The notes beneath the pieces are model-generated. The model saw only the letters and a program-made list of their open reading frames with translations. It did not search any database and was not told the DNA's origin. From TMED13 sp042090305 (lineage in GTDB: Bacteria; Pseudomonadota; Alphaproteobacteria; Methylaequorales; Methylaequoraceae): a stretch of 51,158 nucleotides of DNA. The position numbers and the translations under genes were made by a program. The stretch is taken from assembly GCA_042090305.1 (NCBI GenBank), contig JBELJQ010000011.1, positions 1-51,158 of the forward strand, given 5' to 3'. Below are positions 50,000-51,158 of this stretch, piece after piece (the first letter of the stretch is position 1; every line of letters begins with the position of its first letter).

Positions 50000-51158
50000 A
50001 TGTCAAGAACACACCCAGGTAGATTTCATATAGCAATTCCAGGTCCTACCAATATACCTGAGAGAATTTTAAATGCTATGCATATATCATCAGAAGATCA
50101 GAGAAACCCTGAGATTCCAAACCTTACAATCCCTCTTTACAAAGATGTAAAAAAAGTCTTTAAATCTGAAAAAGGTACTGTTTTTCTTTTTCCAGGTTCA
50201 GGAACAGGTGCGTGGGAATCCGCAATTATAAATACAATGTCTCCAGGTGAAAAAGTTTTAATTTATAGATACGGACAATTTAGTCATTTATGGGCGGATA
50301 TGTTTAAAAGACTTGGCCTCGATACTCAGCTTGTCGAAAGAGAGTGGGGAACAGGAACACCTCCAGAGGAAGTAGAAAAAACTCTAAAAGCAGATACTGA
50401 TCATAAAATTAAAGTAGTCTGTGTAACACAAAATGAAACAGCCACTGGTGTTTCATCTCATGTTGAAGACGTTAGAAAAGCAATGGATGCTGCAAATCAC
50501 CCTGCTCTTTTATTTGTTGACGGTGTTAGTTCTATAGCTTCAATTGATTTCAGAATGGATGAATGGAAAGTTGATTGTGCAATCTCAGGCTCTCAGAAAG
50601 GCTTTATGTTGCCATCCGGAATGGCAATAATGTGTGTAAGTGAAAAAGCTCTTGAAGCTCATAAAACAGCTGAGCTTAAAAGATGCTATTATTCTTGGGA
50701 AGATCAAATCGCCACAAATAAAGACGGTTATTTCCCTTATACACCACAAATCCCAATGTTAAGGGCATTACAAGAATCATGTAATATGCTCTTTGAAGAA
50801 GGACTTGAAAATGTGTTTAAAAGACACCACCGGATTGCTGAAGGCGTGAGAAGGGCTATTTTGGAAGGCTGGGAATTGAAATTATGTGCTAAAGATCCTT
50901 ATTGGTATTCCAACACAGTATCGGCAATAGTTGTACCAGAAGGTAAAGATGCAAAGGCAGTACTGGCAACTGCTTTCAAAAAATATCATCTTTCTCTTGG
51001 CGCTGGTCTAACCGAAGTTGCAGGAAAAGTATTTAGAATAGGTCATTTGGGAGATCTTAATGAACTCCAGGCTTCAGCTTTTATCAATGGAGCTGAAATG
51101 GCCATGATTGATTCAGGTATTAATGTAAAACCTGGAAGTGGTATTGCTGCTGCTTCTG
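50000..51158 (+). CDS. Serine-glyoxylate-type aminotransferase, class V (cut by window edge)
   Basis: PLP enzyme transferring the amino group of serine (or alanine) to glyoxylate or pyruvate. The 386 residues present begin MSRTHPGRFHIAIPGPTNIP and include LFPGSGTGAWESAI near 59-72, LFVDGVSSIASIDF near 172-185 and the PLP lysine in SGSQKGFMLPSG near 200. The final RIGHLGDLNELQ also matches. The frame is still open at the right edge, so the last residues are missing. ATG 50000 is well supported by AGGAG six bases upstream. Glycine, serine and hydroxypyruvate metabolism are likely roles; it follows hemB by 77 bases, a gap in which I see no other feature. Confidence 0.92.
   Translation, partial: MSRTHPGRFHIAIPGPTNIPERILNAMHISSEDQRNPEIPNLTIPLYKDVKKVFKSEKGTVFLFPGSGTGAWESAIINTMSPGEKVLIYRYGQFSHLWADMFKRLGLDTQLVEREWGTGTPPEEVEKTLKADTDHKIKVVCVTQNETATGVSSHVEDVRKAMDAANHPALLFVDGVSSIASIDFRMDEWKVDCAISGSQKGFMLPSGMAIMCVSEKALEAHKTAELKRCYYSWEDQIATNKDGYFPYTPQIPMLRALQESCNMLFEEGLENVFKRHHRIAEGVRRAILEGWELKLCAKDPYWYSNTVSAIVVPEGKDAKAVLATAFKKYHLSLGAGLTEVAGKVFRIGHLGDLNELQASAFINGAEMAMIDSGINVKPGSGIAAAS

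Noticed and set aside
1..51158. CRISPR arrays, insertion sequences, integrases, prophage or toxin-antitoxin genes
   Set aside because: I saw no spaced direct repeats, no transposase or integrase motifs and no terminal inverted repeats; the genes are nearly all housekeeping in conserved order.

Overview
This is an AT-rich stretch of a bacterial chromosome. Its gene order and proteins point to a streamlined Alphaproteobacterium, probably marine and of the general SAR11-like type. The tightest clues are four gene strings typical of that class: secE-nusG-rplKAJL-rpoBC-rpsL-rpsG-fusA; rplM-rpsI-argC; plsX-fabH-ihfA-merR-tRNA-Pro beside bamE and a ubiquinol-cytochrome c chaperone; and rpiB-glyA-nrdR-ribD-ribE-ribB-ribH-nusB-thiL-hppA. 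I cannot name a species or clade from the sequence alone. Packing is very tight: many stop/start overlaps, convergent genes that touch, divergent genes with almost no spacer, and long poly-A/T runs inside genes.

Layout. 1-12976 is the translation/transcription core on the minus strand (fusA is cut by the window edge). 13019-16943 holds a sirtuin, three tRNA genes (Trp, Gly, Tyr), an ArsC-like protein, rlmB, a PNPOx-like flavoprotein, a CPBP-type membrane protein and msrA. 16944-20012 is a cobalamin-riboswitch unit: a BtuB-type receptor translationally coupled to a TonB protein. 20017-24777 has tRNA-Glu, a small secreted protein, recJ, a PPi-type phosphofructokinase and homoserine dehydrogenase. 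24780-28107 runs rplM-rpsI-argC-gamma carbonic anhydrase-OmpA-like lipoprotein-hom in one direction. 28157-32675 has cutA, tRNA-Pro and the lipid/IHF cluster, ending at the divergent pair chaperone/bamE. 32672-43034 holds the K+-independent proton pyrophosphatase, thiL, nusB, the riboflavin genes, nrdR, glyA, rpiB and an AGCS symporter. 43075-47597 is a five-gene biotin cluster (bioF, a BioH-like esterase, bioC, bioD, bioA). 47643-51158 on the plus strand has metY, hemB and a serine-glyoxylate-type aminotransferase cut by the edge.

Functionally this is mostly housekeeping: ribosome and RNA polymerase, cofactor synthesis (riboflavin, biotin, heme, thiamine activation), amino-acid steps (Hom, MetY, ArgC, GlyA) and vitamin B12 uptake. 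Pyrophosphate use recurs (PPi-PFK and H+-PPase). I found no mobile element, prophage, CRISPR array or obvious defence system, and no clear undescribed multi-gene system. The most interesting points are local: a palindrome inside the rpsL promoter, a possible non-canonical start for rpiB, overlapping 5' ends of bamE and its divergent neighbour, a RibBA whose second domain has lost its zinc cysteines, a divergent biotin esterase, and rearrangement of the tRNA/tuf/secE locus.
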